From the NCBI GenBank assembly GCA_947594835.1, contig CANQEH010000011.1, positions 18,865-82,864 of the forward strand: DNA of 64,000 nt, written 5' to 3'. The position numbers and the translations under genes are program-made. This stretch comes from an uncultured Acetatifactor sp. Its GTDB lineage: Bacteria; Bacillota; Clostridia; Lachnospirales; Lachnospiraceae. How positions within the stretch are numbered: position 1 is the first letter of the stretch; each line of letters opens with the position of its first letter. The notes under the pieces were generated by a model that did not search any database, was not told where the DNA came from, and saw nothing but the letters and a program-made list of their open reading frames with translations. Positions 46,936-55,164 of the stretch are shown piece after piece.

Positions 46936-47113
46936 CTTCTGCTCATCCTCTCTCGCCGCCCCAGAACCACCCTGTGAAGAGCCGCCCACAGCAGGCGGGC
47001 TGTTTCCTCCCCAGGCCTTCGGGGTGCATCTGATATGGTTCCTGTCCTTTTTCCTCTATTTCTGTTCCCGCCATGAGCACCGGGGCCAAGCCCCGCCTGC
47101 CAGGAGTCCCTCC

Positions 47114-48112
47114 TCAGCAGGAGATGCTCAAAAGCTGCGCCCGGCCATGGAGCTTTAACGCCACAGACTCCGCCGGGACAAAAATACAGTCTCCCTTGAA
47201 AAAAGGGAGCATGACGTCCCTGCCCGACAGCGTGCCGCAGCCGTCCACACACAGAAGCACCCGGAAGCTGTTGGAGCCCGTCTTTAAGTCTGCCATATCC
47301 CGATACCGCTCTGTGTTGAGCAGCATCCGCTCCACCTGAAAGTACCGGCACCGCCCCAAAAGTTCCGACGCAAAGCCGTTCCGATACTGCAAAAGCCGCA
47401 TGGGCTGGCGCAGGCCAATACTGCTTGTCAGCTTTGCCACGTCTAATCCCTTGTCGATCTGCAGCGTGCGCTTCCTTCCGTTTTTGTCCACGCGGTCATA
47501 GTCGTAGAGCCGGTAAGTCAGGTTGCTGCTCTCCTGAACTTCCGCCAGCACAATGCCCGCGCCGATCGCATGAACCGTTCCCGGTTCCACGAAGAAGACG
47601 TCGCCCTTTTCCACAGGCACCCTCTGGAGATGCTTCCCGACGCTTCCGTCCAGAAGGGAAGCCCGCAGCTCTTCCCTCGTCACATCGTGTCGGAAGCCGT
47701 AGACCAGTTCCGCCCCCTTTTTGGCATAGAGCACATACCAGAGCTCCGTTTTCCCGCGCTGCCCGTTTTCGTAATTCCGGGCATACCCGTCGTCCGGGTG
47801 GACCTGCACCGACAGATCCTCCTTTGCGTCGATCAGCTTCACCAGGATCGGCAGCCCGTCCCCTGTCCCGGGATGGGTTCCAATATACTCCGGATGCAGC
47901 CGCAGCACATCCGAAAGCAGCATCGCGTCATGCTCCCCGCCTGCAACGCTGCTCTGGCCGTCCGCATGGACGGAGCACACCCAGGCTTCTGCCAGGGGAT
48001 CGGTGTCCGTTTCCTTCCCGAACTCGTCTTTGAGCTTGGAACCGCCCCACAGATAATCTTTATAAGCCGCTTGCAGCATAAATGGTCTGTTCTGATTCAC
48101 CGCCGCCCTCAT
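47114..48112 (-). CDS. manA: Mannose-6-phosphate isomerase, type I
   Basis: ManA interconverts fructose-6-phosphate and mannose-6-phosphate, feeding GDP-mannose synthesis. The 332-residue cupin protein has zinc ligands in LSVQVHPDDGYA, KTELWYV and VEPGTVHAIG, and the catalytic Arg region VQESSNLTYRLYDYDR. Its ATG overlaps the manC stop (ATGA), so the two are translationally coupled. Length is normal for the short Firmicute form. Confidence 0.94.
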   Translation of the reverse strand: MRAAVNQNRPFMLQAAYKDYLWGGSKLKDEFGKETDTDPLAEAWVCSVHADGQSSVAGGEHDAMLLSDVLRLHPEYIGTHPGTGDGLPILVKLIDAKEDLSVQVHPDDGYARNYENGQRGKTELWYVLYAKKGAELVYGFRHDVTREELRASLLDGSVGKHLQRVPVEKGDVFFVEPGTVHAIGAGIVLAEVQESSNLTYRLYDYDRVDKNGRKRTLQIDKGLDVAKLTSSIGLRQPMRLLQYRNGFASELLGRCRYFQVERMLLNTERYRDMADLKTGSNSFRVLLCVDGCGTLSGRDVMLPFFKGDCIFVPAESVALKLHGRAQLLSISC

Positions 48113-49419
48113 AAATCGTACTTATGTTTATCGGATGCCGATATTTCCCTGCCGAGCTGGACTTCAATCAGTTTCAGTTCCGTCTCGGCGATGACGGTAT
48201 GCCGGCAGCCCGCCTGCATGGTCACCACGTCCCCCGCCCGCACCGGCTGCTCCATGCCGTCCACGATGGTTCTGCCCTGGCCGCTGATAACTGTCCAGAC
48301 TTCGTCGCGCCTGTCGTGGCTGTGGTAATTCATGGAGTGGCCTGGCTTTAAGGTCACCTTGATCGTCAGGCTTTCCTCCTCCACGTCGATCACCTGAAAA
48401 CTCCCCCAGGATTTTTCGGCAAATTTAACCGGCTGCACAATGGCGTCCACCAGAGGCTTGATATAGGAGCTCTGCTCCTTATCAGAGACTAAGATCCCCT
48501 CGCTGGAGGCGGAGATGATGACGTCATGGAGACCCATTGCGAGGATCGGCACATCCAGTTCATTCACAATGTGGACATCCGTACAGCCCCCGCCTGTCCT
48601 GCCGTCCCCGATGATCGGCTCGTCCATCGACTCCGCCAGCGTATTCCAGGTGCCAAGATCCTTCCAGGTGCCGGAATAGCGTATCATCTCGATGGAGGGT
48701 TCCTGTTCCACCACGGCATAGTCAAAAGAAATTTTTTCCAGCTTGTCATAGGAAGAAAACAGAGTGTCATAGTCGCAGCTCCCAAGCAGAGCCCGGCTCT
48801 TTTCCAAAACATAGGACAGCTTGTAGGCAAAGACGCCTCCGTTCCAGAGCGCCCCTGCCGCGATGTACTGTTTCGCCTTCTCCTTGCTCGGTTTCTCCGT
48901 AAACTGGAACCGCCCACGGCCTTCCTCACCTGCCTGGGGCTTGATATAGCCATATTTTTCAGAGGGGTAGGTGGGCTGGATCCCCATGAGCACCAGATTG
49001 CTTTTCCCTTCCTGGGCCGTCTCATACAGTCTGCGCACACAGTGGAAATATTCATCCTCCACATAGGGGTCCACGGGGCAGACCACCACCGCTTCGTCCT
49101 CTCCCACACCCTTCACATCGCGGAGATAGGCTGTGGCCAGGGCAATGGCCGCGAAGGTATCCCGGCGGCAGGGTTCCACGCTGATCCCTACCTCCTCCCC
49201 CAGCTGGTTGCGGATGGCAGAGACCTGGGATCTGCTTGTGGCGATGGTGACGGATGCGTCTGCAAGCACCGTTTTGATCTGCCTGTAGACCCGCTGTACC
49301 ATGGATTCATAGCCTGTATCCGTCCGAAAGATCTTGATAAACTGTTTGGAACGTATGTCGTTGCTGAGCGGCCACAGGCGTCTGCCGGAGCCGCCAGATA
49401 AAAGAATGATATGCATCAT
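48109..49419 (-). CDS. manC: Mannose-1-phosphate guanylyltransferase (with cupin domain)
   Basis: ManC makes GDP-mannose from mannose-1-phosphate and GTP. The 436-residue protein starts MHIILLSGGSGRRLWPLS, the nucleotidyltransferase signature, with FTEKPSKEKA and WNGGVFAYKLS further on, and ends in a cupin region (LKPGHSMNYHSHDRRDEVWT) that in relatives has isomerase activity. The start at 49419 follows AGGGGA; a longer frame reaches 49473. With manA it forms a GDP-mannose unit, downstream of the Rpn element and heptose cassette. Confidence 0.92.
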   Translation of the reverse strand: MMHIILLSGGSGRRLWPLSNDIRSKQFIKIFRTDTGYESMVQRVYRQIKTVLADASVTIATSRSQVSAIRNQLGEEVGISVEPCRRDTFAAIALATAYLRDVKGVGEDEAVVVCPVDPYVEDEYFHCVRRLYETAQEGKSNLVLMGIQPTYPSEKYGYIKPQAGEEGRGRFQFTEKPSKEKAKQYIAAGALWNGGVFAYKLSYVLEKSRALLGSCDYDTLFSSYDKLEKISFDYAVVEQEPSIEMIRYSGTWKDLGTWNTLAESMDEPIIGDGRTGGGCTDVHIVNELDVPILAMGLHDVIISASSEGILVSDKEQSSYIKPLVDAIVQPVKFAEKSWGSFQVIDVEEESLTIKVTLKPGHSMNYHSHDRRDEVWTVISGQGRTIVDGMEQPVRAGDVVTMQAGCRHTVIAETELKLIEVQLGREISASDKHKYDL

Positions 49420-49534
49420 GCTGTTTTCCCCTGTCTGCCCACTGTCTCTGGGCCTTCTTTCCCGTATCTTCACGATCCTGACCAGGCCCAGATGGGCGGA
49501 TGGATCTTATTGTCCTCTATCTTTTGGTTTCCCC

Positions 49535-50611
49535 TCACCAATACTTCCGTGCCGTCTCCAGCGCCTCCTCCTGGCTCATGCCGCACTGGGCCGCCAGCTC
49601 CTGGGCCGCCGTTTCCAGAGTGCCCTTTAAGCGTTTTACGGTCTGGATGATGCCGCGCGCCAGGCCCTCTTCCCGGGCGACCCGCCGCGTCTCCTGCACG
49701 TCATATCCTTGAAAGTTTGCAAACAATTCTCCCATCCTGCGCTCCTTCACCTGGTCAGCAAACCGCTCTGCTTCCTCCCGGGGCACATTCAGCCTCCCCA
49801 GCAGGATCTCTATCACCTGCCCCATCAGGCCCAGCAGATATTCCGGGGTCTTCGCCGTCACACGCTCCAGATAGGCGGAGGGCACCTCGTCCTTCAGGGC
49901 GGCAAAGTCGCCCGTCCCGTGCAGCTTATTCAGCATCATCACGATGGAGAGCTCGTCCTCCTTCTCCATCAGCATCTGATTGCTGTACTGGTTCAGCTGT
50001 ACCATGATGCAGCGGTAATCGGGGATGTACTCTCCCAGCATATCCCCGAAAAGCACTCTCTCGTGGAGCCTGACCGCTGCCGTCCAGCGCCCTGTCCCCT
50101 CATAGTACACGATGGGCAGGATCGGCGGATAGCAGAAGCCCTTGGTCTTGCTGATCCCCTTTTGTGCGCGTTCCTGCTCCCTCTCGTAGTCCTCCCAGAT
50201 AAACGCCATGTAACGGAATATCTGCATGACTACATTATAATCTACATTTGACTTATGTTCAATAAGGGAGATCAGATAAAATGGCGTTTTCTGCTCCTTC
50301 AGCCGGATCCGCTTCACCACGTCGGAATTGCGCTCCTCCGTAAACAGGTGTACAAACCGCTCCGTCTCATCCTGGATGTCCTCGGGCTGCACGTCCTTTA
50401 GCAGCGGGATGTCCACATAGCCCCGCAGAAACTGTGCGCATAAGATGGGATCCTGAAAGATCAGCTTCCCGGAGCTGTCCCGGAGTTTTCTGATGGCGGG
50501 CCCGGCATTCCCCTCCCGCCCTCCGCTTCGGCCCTGGCTTTCTCTGCCGGGCCTACCCTGCCCCTGCCGTTTGGGTTTCTTTCCCCTTTGTGCCTCCTTT
50601 TTCTGTGCCAC
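49535..50611 (-). CDS. Rpn-family PD-(D/E)XK nuclease, copy A
   Basis: About 358 residues. The nuclease domain (about 50-300) contains LIFQDPILCAQFLRGYVDIP, the catalytic Asp in EERNSDVVKRI and ExK in LISLIEHKSNVDYN, so the active site looks intact. This is the family annotated as putative transposase_31/Rpn; Rpn proteins of Escherichia coli promote RecA-independent recombination. The first 60 residues are low-complexity and rich in Gly, Arg and Lys. The start is probably GTG at 50611 (AGGAAGG upstream). A C-terminal EEG-repeat region is shorter than in copy C. It is nearly identical to copy C over most of its length. Confidence 0.85.
   Translation of the reverse strand: MAQKKEAQRGKKPKRQGQGRPGRESQGRSGGREGNAGPAIRKLRDSSGKLIFQDPILCAQFLRGYVDIPLLKDVQPEDIQDETERFVHLFTEERNSDVVKRIRLKEQKTPFYLISLIEHKSNVDYNVVMQIFRYMAFIWEDYEREQERAQKGISKTKGFCYPPILPIVYYEGTGRWTAAVRLHERVLFGDMLGEYIPDYRCIMVQLNQYSNQMLMEKEDELSIVMMLNKLHGTGDFAALKDEVPSAYLERVTAKTPEYLLGLMGQVIEILLGRLNVPREEAERFADQVKERRMGELFANFQGYDVQETRRVAREEGLARGIIQTVKRLKGTLETAAQELAAQCGMSQEEALETARKYW
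49682..50262. repeat. Long direct repeat, left copy
   Basis: A 581-bp block within rpn copy A that reads base for base the same as 54547-55127 (offset 4865). Both lie in the same orientation on either side of the heptose genes. Confidence 0.9.
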
Positions 50612-50930
50612 CTGCACCTTCCTCTCCGCATGGAAAAGTGCCAGATGGCGCAAAAAACCAGCCCGGATGCCTGTCCCATGCCCTGTTTTGTTGTGGGTTT
50701 CCTTTTCGTTGGGATGCTGCTTGAAATGTAGTAAACCAGCATGATTCCGATGACGGAATGTAGAGTACGGGCAGCGTGCATTGCTGCCGATGGTTCTACT
50801 ATAACAGAAGACCGAAGGGTTGGCAAGCGGTTTTTGTACAGGTAATACTGATCACAGGTAAGCCGAATCGAAAATATGAGATTGTCAAAGTGCAGATAAA
50901 AATCCTGATACAAAGCTATGAAACTGCCCG

Positions 50931-51154
50931 TTTGACAATCTCATACTTTCTATCAGGATTTTGAAAACTTTTATTGGCTTCTTCCTAACAGCAGCTGTCC
51001 CGCCCAGATACGGGCCAGGGCCTTCCCCCTCACCAATACTTCCGGGCCGTCTCCTGCGCTCCTTCACCTGGTCAGCAAACCGCTCTGCTTCCTCCCGGCT
51101 CATGCCGCACTGGCCGCCGTTTCCAGGGTGCCCTTTAAGCGTTTTACGGTCTGG
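50931..51154 (-). mobile_element. Rpn element remnant B
   Basis: The left terminal repeat (starting TTTGACAATCTCATA, 50931-50960) is identical to that of copy C over 30 bases and is followed by the same 3' flank. Only scattered pieces of the rpn 3' end remain: the last codons, a piece around CTCCTTCACCTGGTCAGCAA (51060-51079), and CCTTTAAGCGTTTTACGG near 51132-51149. Homology stops at 51154, inside the last codons of gmhA. It lies 41 bp from the right repeat of copy A, as a tandem neighbour in the same orientation. It cannot encode a working protein. Confidence 0.75.
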
Positions 51155-51791
51155 TTTCAAAAAACCTCTCCTCCAACATCCGGCAGAGACAGTGGTAGAC
51201 TGGCAGATGCAGTTCCTGTATCCTGCCTGAATCTTTCCCCTGCACCGCAATCAGCACATCTGTCACGGTGCTCAGCTTTCCGCCCCCTTCCCCTGTCAGG
51301 CCAATCACCTTCAAACCCTTTGCCCGGGCTGTAATGGCCGCATACACGACATTGGCGGAATTGCCCGATGTGGAGATGACCCAGAGCACATCCTTCCCCG
51401 TTCCATAGCCGAATACCTGCTGGGCAAAACACAGTCTTGCGTCCACATCATTTGCAAACGCTGTATTCAAAGAAGGATGATTGTGAAGGGCAATCGCTGG
51501 CAGCGCTCCCTGCAATTTTTCGTACAGTTCTTCCCCACTCTCTTTGTCTGCCCTGCAGAAAGCTTCCCGCCATTCTCCGTTTAACCGCCGCGGCAGGTAA
51601 AAACCTTTCATCAGTTCCCCCACGATATGATCCGCATCTGCAGCGCTGCCGCCGTTCCCGGCAATCAAAATTTTCCCGCCGCCGGCAATGCACTCCTCCA
51701 ACACGGCGTAGGCCCGGGATATGTCCTCTCTGTTTTTTGCAAGGCACGGATAGTGGTCGATCAATTCTTCCAGTCGTTTCTCAATCATCAT
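51144..51791 (-). CDS. gmhA: Sedoheptulose-7-phosphate isomerase
   Basis: GmhA converts D-sedoheptulose 7-phosphate to D-glycero-D-manno-heptose 7-phosphate. The 215-residue SIS-domain protein has GKILIAGNGGSAADADHIVG, NAFANDVDA-like NTAFANDVDARLCFA, VISTSGNSANVVYA and the C-terminal VYHCLCRMLEERFF. AGAGGAAAG precedes the ATG. The last two sense codons and the stop (51144-51152) lie in sequence derived from the Rpn remnant B, so the C-terminus is a recombination product; the conserved core is complete. It is the last gene of the heptose cassette. Confidence 0.93.
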   Translation of the reverse strand: MMIEKRLEELIDHYPCLAKNREDISRAYAVLEECIAGGGKILIAGNGGSAADADHIVGELMKGFYLPRRLNGEWREAFCRADKESGEELYEKLQGALPAIALHNHPSLNTAFANDVDARLCFAQQVFGYGTGKDVLWVISTSGNSANVVYAAITARAKGLKVIGLTGEGGGKLSTVTDVLIAVQGKDSGRIQELHLPVYHCLCRMLEERFFETRP

Positions 51792-51889
51792 CTTTCCTCT
51801 CGTTCTGCCGCTTCCAGCAGGTTTTACCGCTTCCCTCCGCTTTAGCCTGTTTCAGATCAAAGCCCCTTCTTTGGCGCCAGTTCAGCTTC

Positions 51890-53152
51890 CTATCCCAGAA
51901 TGTCCCTGATACATTCCAAAAGTGTCCCATACGTCTGTGTTCCGACACTTTCCAGACCTCCTACACAGGCGACACGGCATCCGGCTCTCCGGCCTGCTTC
52001 CATATCGCTTTCCCTGTCCCCGATCATCCAGGATTCCTCCAACGCGATATGGTATTTCTCCGCCGCCTGAAAAAGCAGGCCTGGGGCAGGCTTTCGGCAG
52101 CTGCAGGGGATCTTATATTCCGGCCTTTCCCCGGCAAATCCTCTGTCCGGGTGATGGGGGCAATAGAAGATATCGTCCAGATAAGCGCCCTCCCATCCCA
52201 ACAGCGTCTCCAATTTCCGATGAATCTCCTCCAGTTCTTCCACAGAAACCTCTCCCCTGGCGATCACAGACTGATTGGTCACCACAATGGCGAGAAAACC
52301 GCTCTCATTGATCAGCCGCACCGCTTCCGCCACTCCGGGGAGCAATTCCATTTCTCCGATCTTACGCAGGAAGCCAACGTCTTTATTGAGGGTTCCGTCC
52401 CTGTCCAAAAAGATTGCCCGCTGTCTTCTGGTCAGATTTTTCCGCTCAGCCATACCGACAGCCACATCCCGGCATACAGCTTCATACCGCGCAGGAGTGC
52501 CCATATCTTTTACATACTCCGGGGAATCATACACATATAACTGTCTGTGTGGAATCAGCGGTTTTAAGACGTCCCTGTCCAGATCCAGTTTCTCCGGCTT
52601 TTCCAATTTTTCCAAAATTTTTGAAGAGAGCATATGCAGTCCGGCGTTTACCCGGTTTTTCAACCATCCCCGTTCTTCTTCTTTGGCATACCATTTTGTG
52701 ACAACGCCAGAAGATTCCGCCAGAATGATGCCGCTGTCCCATGGATGGCTGTTTGGGTGGGCAAATACCGTTGCCAGCCCGCCCTTGTCCCTGTGGACCT
52801 TTGCAAAACGTCCGAGGTCTATATCCCAAAGGATATCGCCGTTTAACAGCAGAAAATCCTCCTGCAGTTCTCCCTTCAGATAATACAGGCCGCCCGCCGT
52901 TCCCAGGGGGGTCTCCTCCTTTATATACTGCAGATGGACGCCAAAGCTTTCACCGAACTTGAAATACTCCTCTATCTGTGCGCCCTTATAGCCTATCACC
53001 AGAATGATATCCTCCACACCCTGTTTTTTCAAGGTTTCTATCTGATACTGCAGCACCGGTTTCCCGCATACCGGGATCATCGGTTTTGGTACTTCCCGAT
53101 TGACAGATGCGATCCTAGTTCCTTTTCCGCCTGCCATGATCACTGCTTTCAT
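51890..53152 (-). CDS. Fused heptose-1-phosphate nucleotidyltransferase and heptose-bisphosphate phosphatase
   Basis: A 420-residue fusion. Residues 1-235 are a sugar nucleotidyltransferase (MKAVIMAGGKGTRIASVNRE; LNGDILWDID) of the HddC type. Residues 243-420 are a GmhB-type HAD phosphatase with FLDRDGTLNKDVG, IVVTNQSVIARG, the zinc loop with CPHHPDRG and IPCSCRKPAPG, and MIGDRESDMEAG. One polypeptide thus covers dephosphorylation of heptose 1,7-bisphosphate and nucleotide activation. GDP is the likely nucleotide by analogy with HddC, but this is inferred. GGGGGA precedes the ATG, which overlaps the hddA stop. Confidence 0.9.
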   Translation of the reverse strand: MKAVIMAGGKGTRIASVNREVPKPMIPVCGKPVLQYQIETLKKQGVEDIILVIGYKGAQIEEYFKFGESFGVHLQYIKEETPLGTAGGLYYLKGELQEDFLLLNGDILWDIDLGRFAKVHRDKGGLATVFAHPNSHPWDSGIILAESSGVVTKWYAKEEERGWLKNRVNAGLHMLSSKILEKLEKPEKLDLDRDVLKPLIPHRQLYVYDSPEYVKDMGTPARYEAVCRDVAVGMAERKNLTRRQRAIFLDRDGTLNKDVGFLRKIGEMELLPGVAEAVRLINESGFLAIVVTNQSVIARGEVSVEELEEIHRKLETLLGWEGAYLDDIFYCPHHPDRGFAGERPEYKIPCSCRKPAPGLLFQAAEKYHIALEESWMIGDRESDMEAGRRAGCRVACVGGLESVGTQTYGTLLECIRDILG

Positions 53153-54159
53153 TTCTGTCCCCCGCCAGTGTAATCTTCTTCCGGCACAAAGTACATCACA
53201 CGCGTTCCCTGGTCTTCAAAAGCAAACGGGATTTCCAACAGCCCCTTCATTGCCTCCCGCACAGCATCTTGCCTTTCCGGCCTGACGTAAAACAACAAAA
53301 AGCCGCCTCCGCCAGCTCCCAGCAGTTTCCCTCCAAGTGCGCCTGCCCGAAGGCCCTTCTCATAGACGGCATCGATTGATTCAGTGGTAACGCCCTTCCC
53401 CGTCTGCCGCTTCAGCCGCCAGGTATGATCCAACATACGGCCAAATTCATCCAGATCGGCCTCCTGATCCTCCAGCACGGCTGCCGCTTCTTCTGCCAAC
53501 GCCTGCATTTCCTTTAACCGATCCCATTTCTCTTTGTTCCTCCCCGCATTCTTCTTCTGGATTTCTGCGGAAAATCTGGTAAAGCCGGTAAAAAACAGCA
53601 TCAGACTCCCGTCCAGCCTCTCTTTTCTCTCTGGGGAAAGAATCACCGGGGTCACTTCATACCCCTGGGCCCCGAAAGTAATCTTGTTAAAGCCGCCAAA
53701 TGCCGCCGCAATCTGATCCTGCCAGCCGCCGATCTCCCCGCATTTTGTCCGCTCTAAAAATATTGCCTCGTCTGCCAGTCTCTTCTTGCCCACATATTTC
53801 CCTCTCAGCGCATAAAAAGCGTGAAGCAGGCCCACTGCAAACGAACTGCTGGTTCCCAGGCCGGAGCGGGCAGGCAGATCTGCTTCATAATTCACCCGCA
53901 GTTCGTGCATATCCAACATTTCCATAGCATTCCGAATCAGAGGGTGTTCGATCTGATCCAGCGCAGTCACCCGCTCAATCTTAGAATAGACCAGTTCTGT
54001 GCTGTATTCAAAGAACCGCGGCAGGTGGCGCACATTCACATAACAATACTTATCAAAGGTAGTGGACAGTACCGTTCCGCCATTTTCCTTAAAATATTCT
54101 TCCATATCCGTACCTCCTCCAAAAAAAGACATACGGAATGGGGTCTGCGTAATGATCAT
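53149..54159 (-). CDS. hddA: D-glycero-D-manno-heptose 7-phosphate kinase
   Basis: HddA phosphorylates heptose 7-phosphate at C1 to the 1,7-bisphosphate. The 336-residue GHMP kinase starts MIITQTPFRMSFFGGGTDME and has the ATP-binding LPARSGLGTSSSFAVGLLHA and the C-terminal GGKLLGAGGGGFLLFYV. It is the first gene of the cassette; its stop overlaps the next gene by 4 bp (ATGA). About 60 bp upstream lies the left repeat of Rpn copy C, so transcription may come through that element. Confidence 0.93.
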   Translation of the reverse strand: MIITQTPFRMSFFGGGTDMEEYFKENGGTVLSTTFDKYCYVNVRHLPRFFEYSTELVYSKIERVTALDQIEHPLIRNAMEMLDMHELRVNYEADLPARSGLGTSSSFAVGLLHAFYALRGKYVGKKRLADEAIFLERTKCGEIGGWQDQIAAAFGGFNKITFGAQGYEVTPVILSPERKERLDGSLMLFFTGFTRFSAEIQKKNAGRNKEKWDRLKEMQALAEEAAAVLEDQEADLDEFGRMLDHTWRLKRQTGKGVTTESIDAVYEKGLRAGALGGKLLGAGGGGFLLFYVRPERQDAVREAMKGLLEIPFAFEDQGTRVMYFVPEEDYTGGGQK

Positions 54160-54315
54160 CCATGCCTCCCATCTTTTCCTACAAAAAATCCCGACATAAA
54201 ATATTGAAACTGCCCGTTTGACAATCTCATACTTTCTATCAGGATTTTTGAAAACTTTTATTGGCTTCTTCCTAACGACATCTGTCCCGCCCGGATACGG
54301 GCCAGGGCCTTCCCC

Positions 54316-55164
54316 TCACCAATACTTCCGAGCCGTCTCCAGCGCCTCCTCCTGGCTCATACCGCACTGGGCCGCCAGCTCCTGGGCCGCCGTTTCCAGG
54401 GTACCCTTTAGGCGTTTTATGGTCTGAATGACGCCGCGCGCCAGGCCTTCTCTCATGCCCTCCGAAACGCCCTCTTTACGGCCCTCTTCCCGACCTTCTT
54501 TCCAACCCTCTTCCAGGCCCTCTTCCCTGCCTTCTTCCCGGGCGATCCGCCGCGTCTCCTGCACGTCATATCCTTGAAAGTTTGCAAACAATTCTCCCAT
54601 CCTGCGCTCCTTCACCTGGTCAGCAAACCGCTCTGCTTCCTCCCGGGGCACATTCAGCCTCCCCAGCAGGATCTCTATCACCTGCCCCATCAGGCCCAGC
54701 AGATATTCCGGGGTCTTCGCCGTCACACGCTCCAGATAGGCGGAGGGCACCTCGTCCTTCAGGGCGGCAAAGTCGCCCGTCCCGTGCAGCTTATTCAGCA
54801 TCATCACGATGGAGAGCTCGTCCTCCTTCTCCATCAGCATCTGATTGCTGTACTGGTTCAGCTGTACCATGATGCAGCGGTAATCGGGGATGTACTCTCC
54901 CAGCATATCCCCGAAAAGCACTCTCTCGTGGAGCCTGACCGCTGCCGTCCAGCGCCCTGTCCCCTCATAGTACACGATGGGCAGGATCGGCGGATAGCAG
55001 AAGCCCTTGGTCTTGCTGATCCCCTTTTGTGCGCGTTCCTGCTCCCTCTCGTAGTCCTCCCAGATAAACGCCATGTAACGGAATATCTGCATGACTACAT
55101 TATAATCTACATTTGACTTATGTTCAAGTTTCTTTCCCCTTTGTGCCTCCTTTTTCTGTGCCAC
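54316..55164 (-). pseudogene. Rpn-family nuclease, copy C, internally deleted
   Basis: From the GTG at 55164 the frame stays open for about 282 residues, but relative to copy A a block of 312 bp (104 codons, matching 50263-50574) is missing, joining RGKK directly to LEHKSNVDYN. The deletion removes the first part of the nuclease domain, including the catalytic Asp of NSDVV, so the enzyme should be inactive although the frame is kept. The C-terminal EEG-type repeat (EEGREEGLEEGWKEGREEGR) is about 30 residues longer than in copy A. The rest reads as identical to copy A. Confidence 0.8.
54547..55127. repeat. Long direct repeat, right copy
   Basis: Partner of 49682-50262. The shared open frames on the opposite strand also translate identically, which confirms the identity of the block. 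Confidence 0.9.

Larger units (their letters stand above)
49535..50889 (-). mobile_element. Rpn element copy A (right inverted repeat only)
   Basis: The copy has its right terminal repeat (TATGAGATTGTCAAA, 50875-50889) but no recognisable left repeat; beyond the rpn stop the sequence changes directly to the manC leader. Relative to copy C, 16 bases (ACAGGTAAGCCGAATC) are inserted next to the right repeat. The block 49682-50262 reads as identical to 54547-55127. Confidence 0.7.

Noticed and set aside
50461..50913. 150-codon minus-strand frame overlapping the start of rpn copy A
   Set aside because: It shares the element leader, covers predicted repeat ends and has no recognisable protein features.
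54470..54540. Short repeats that look like a CRISPR array
   Set aside because: They are imperfect 12-bp units encoding the EEG repeat in the rpn C-terminus, with no spacers and no cas genes.
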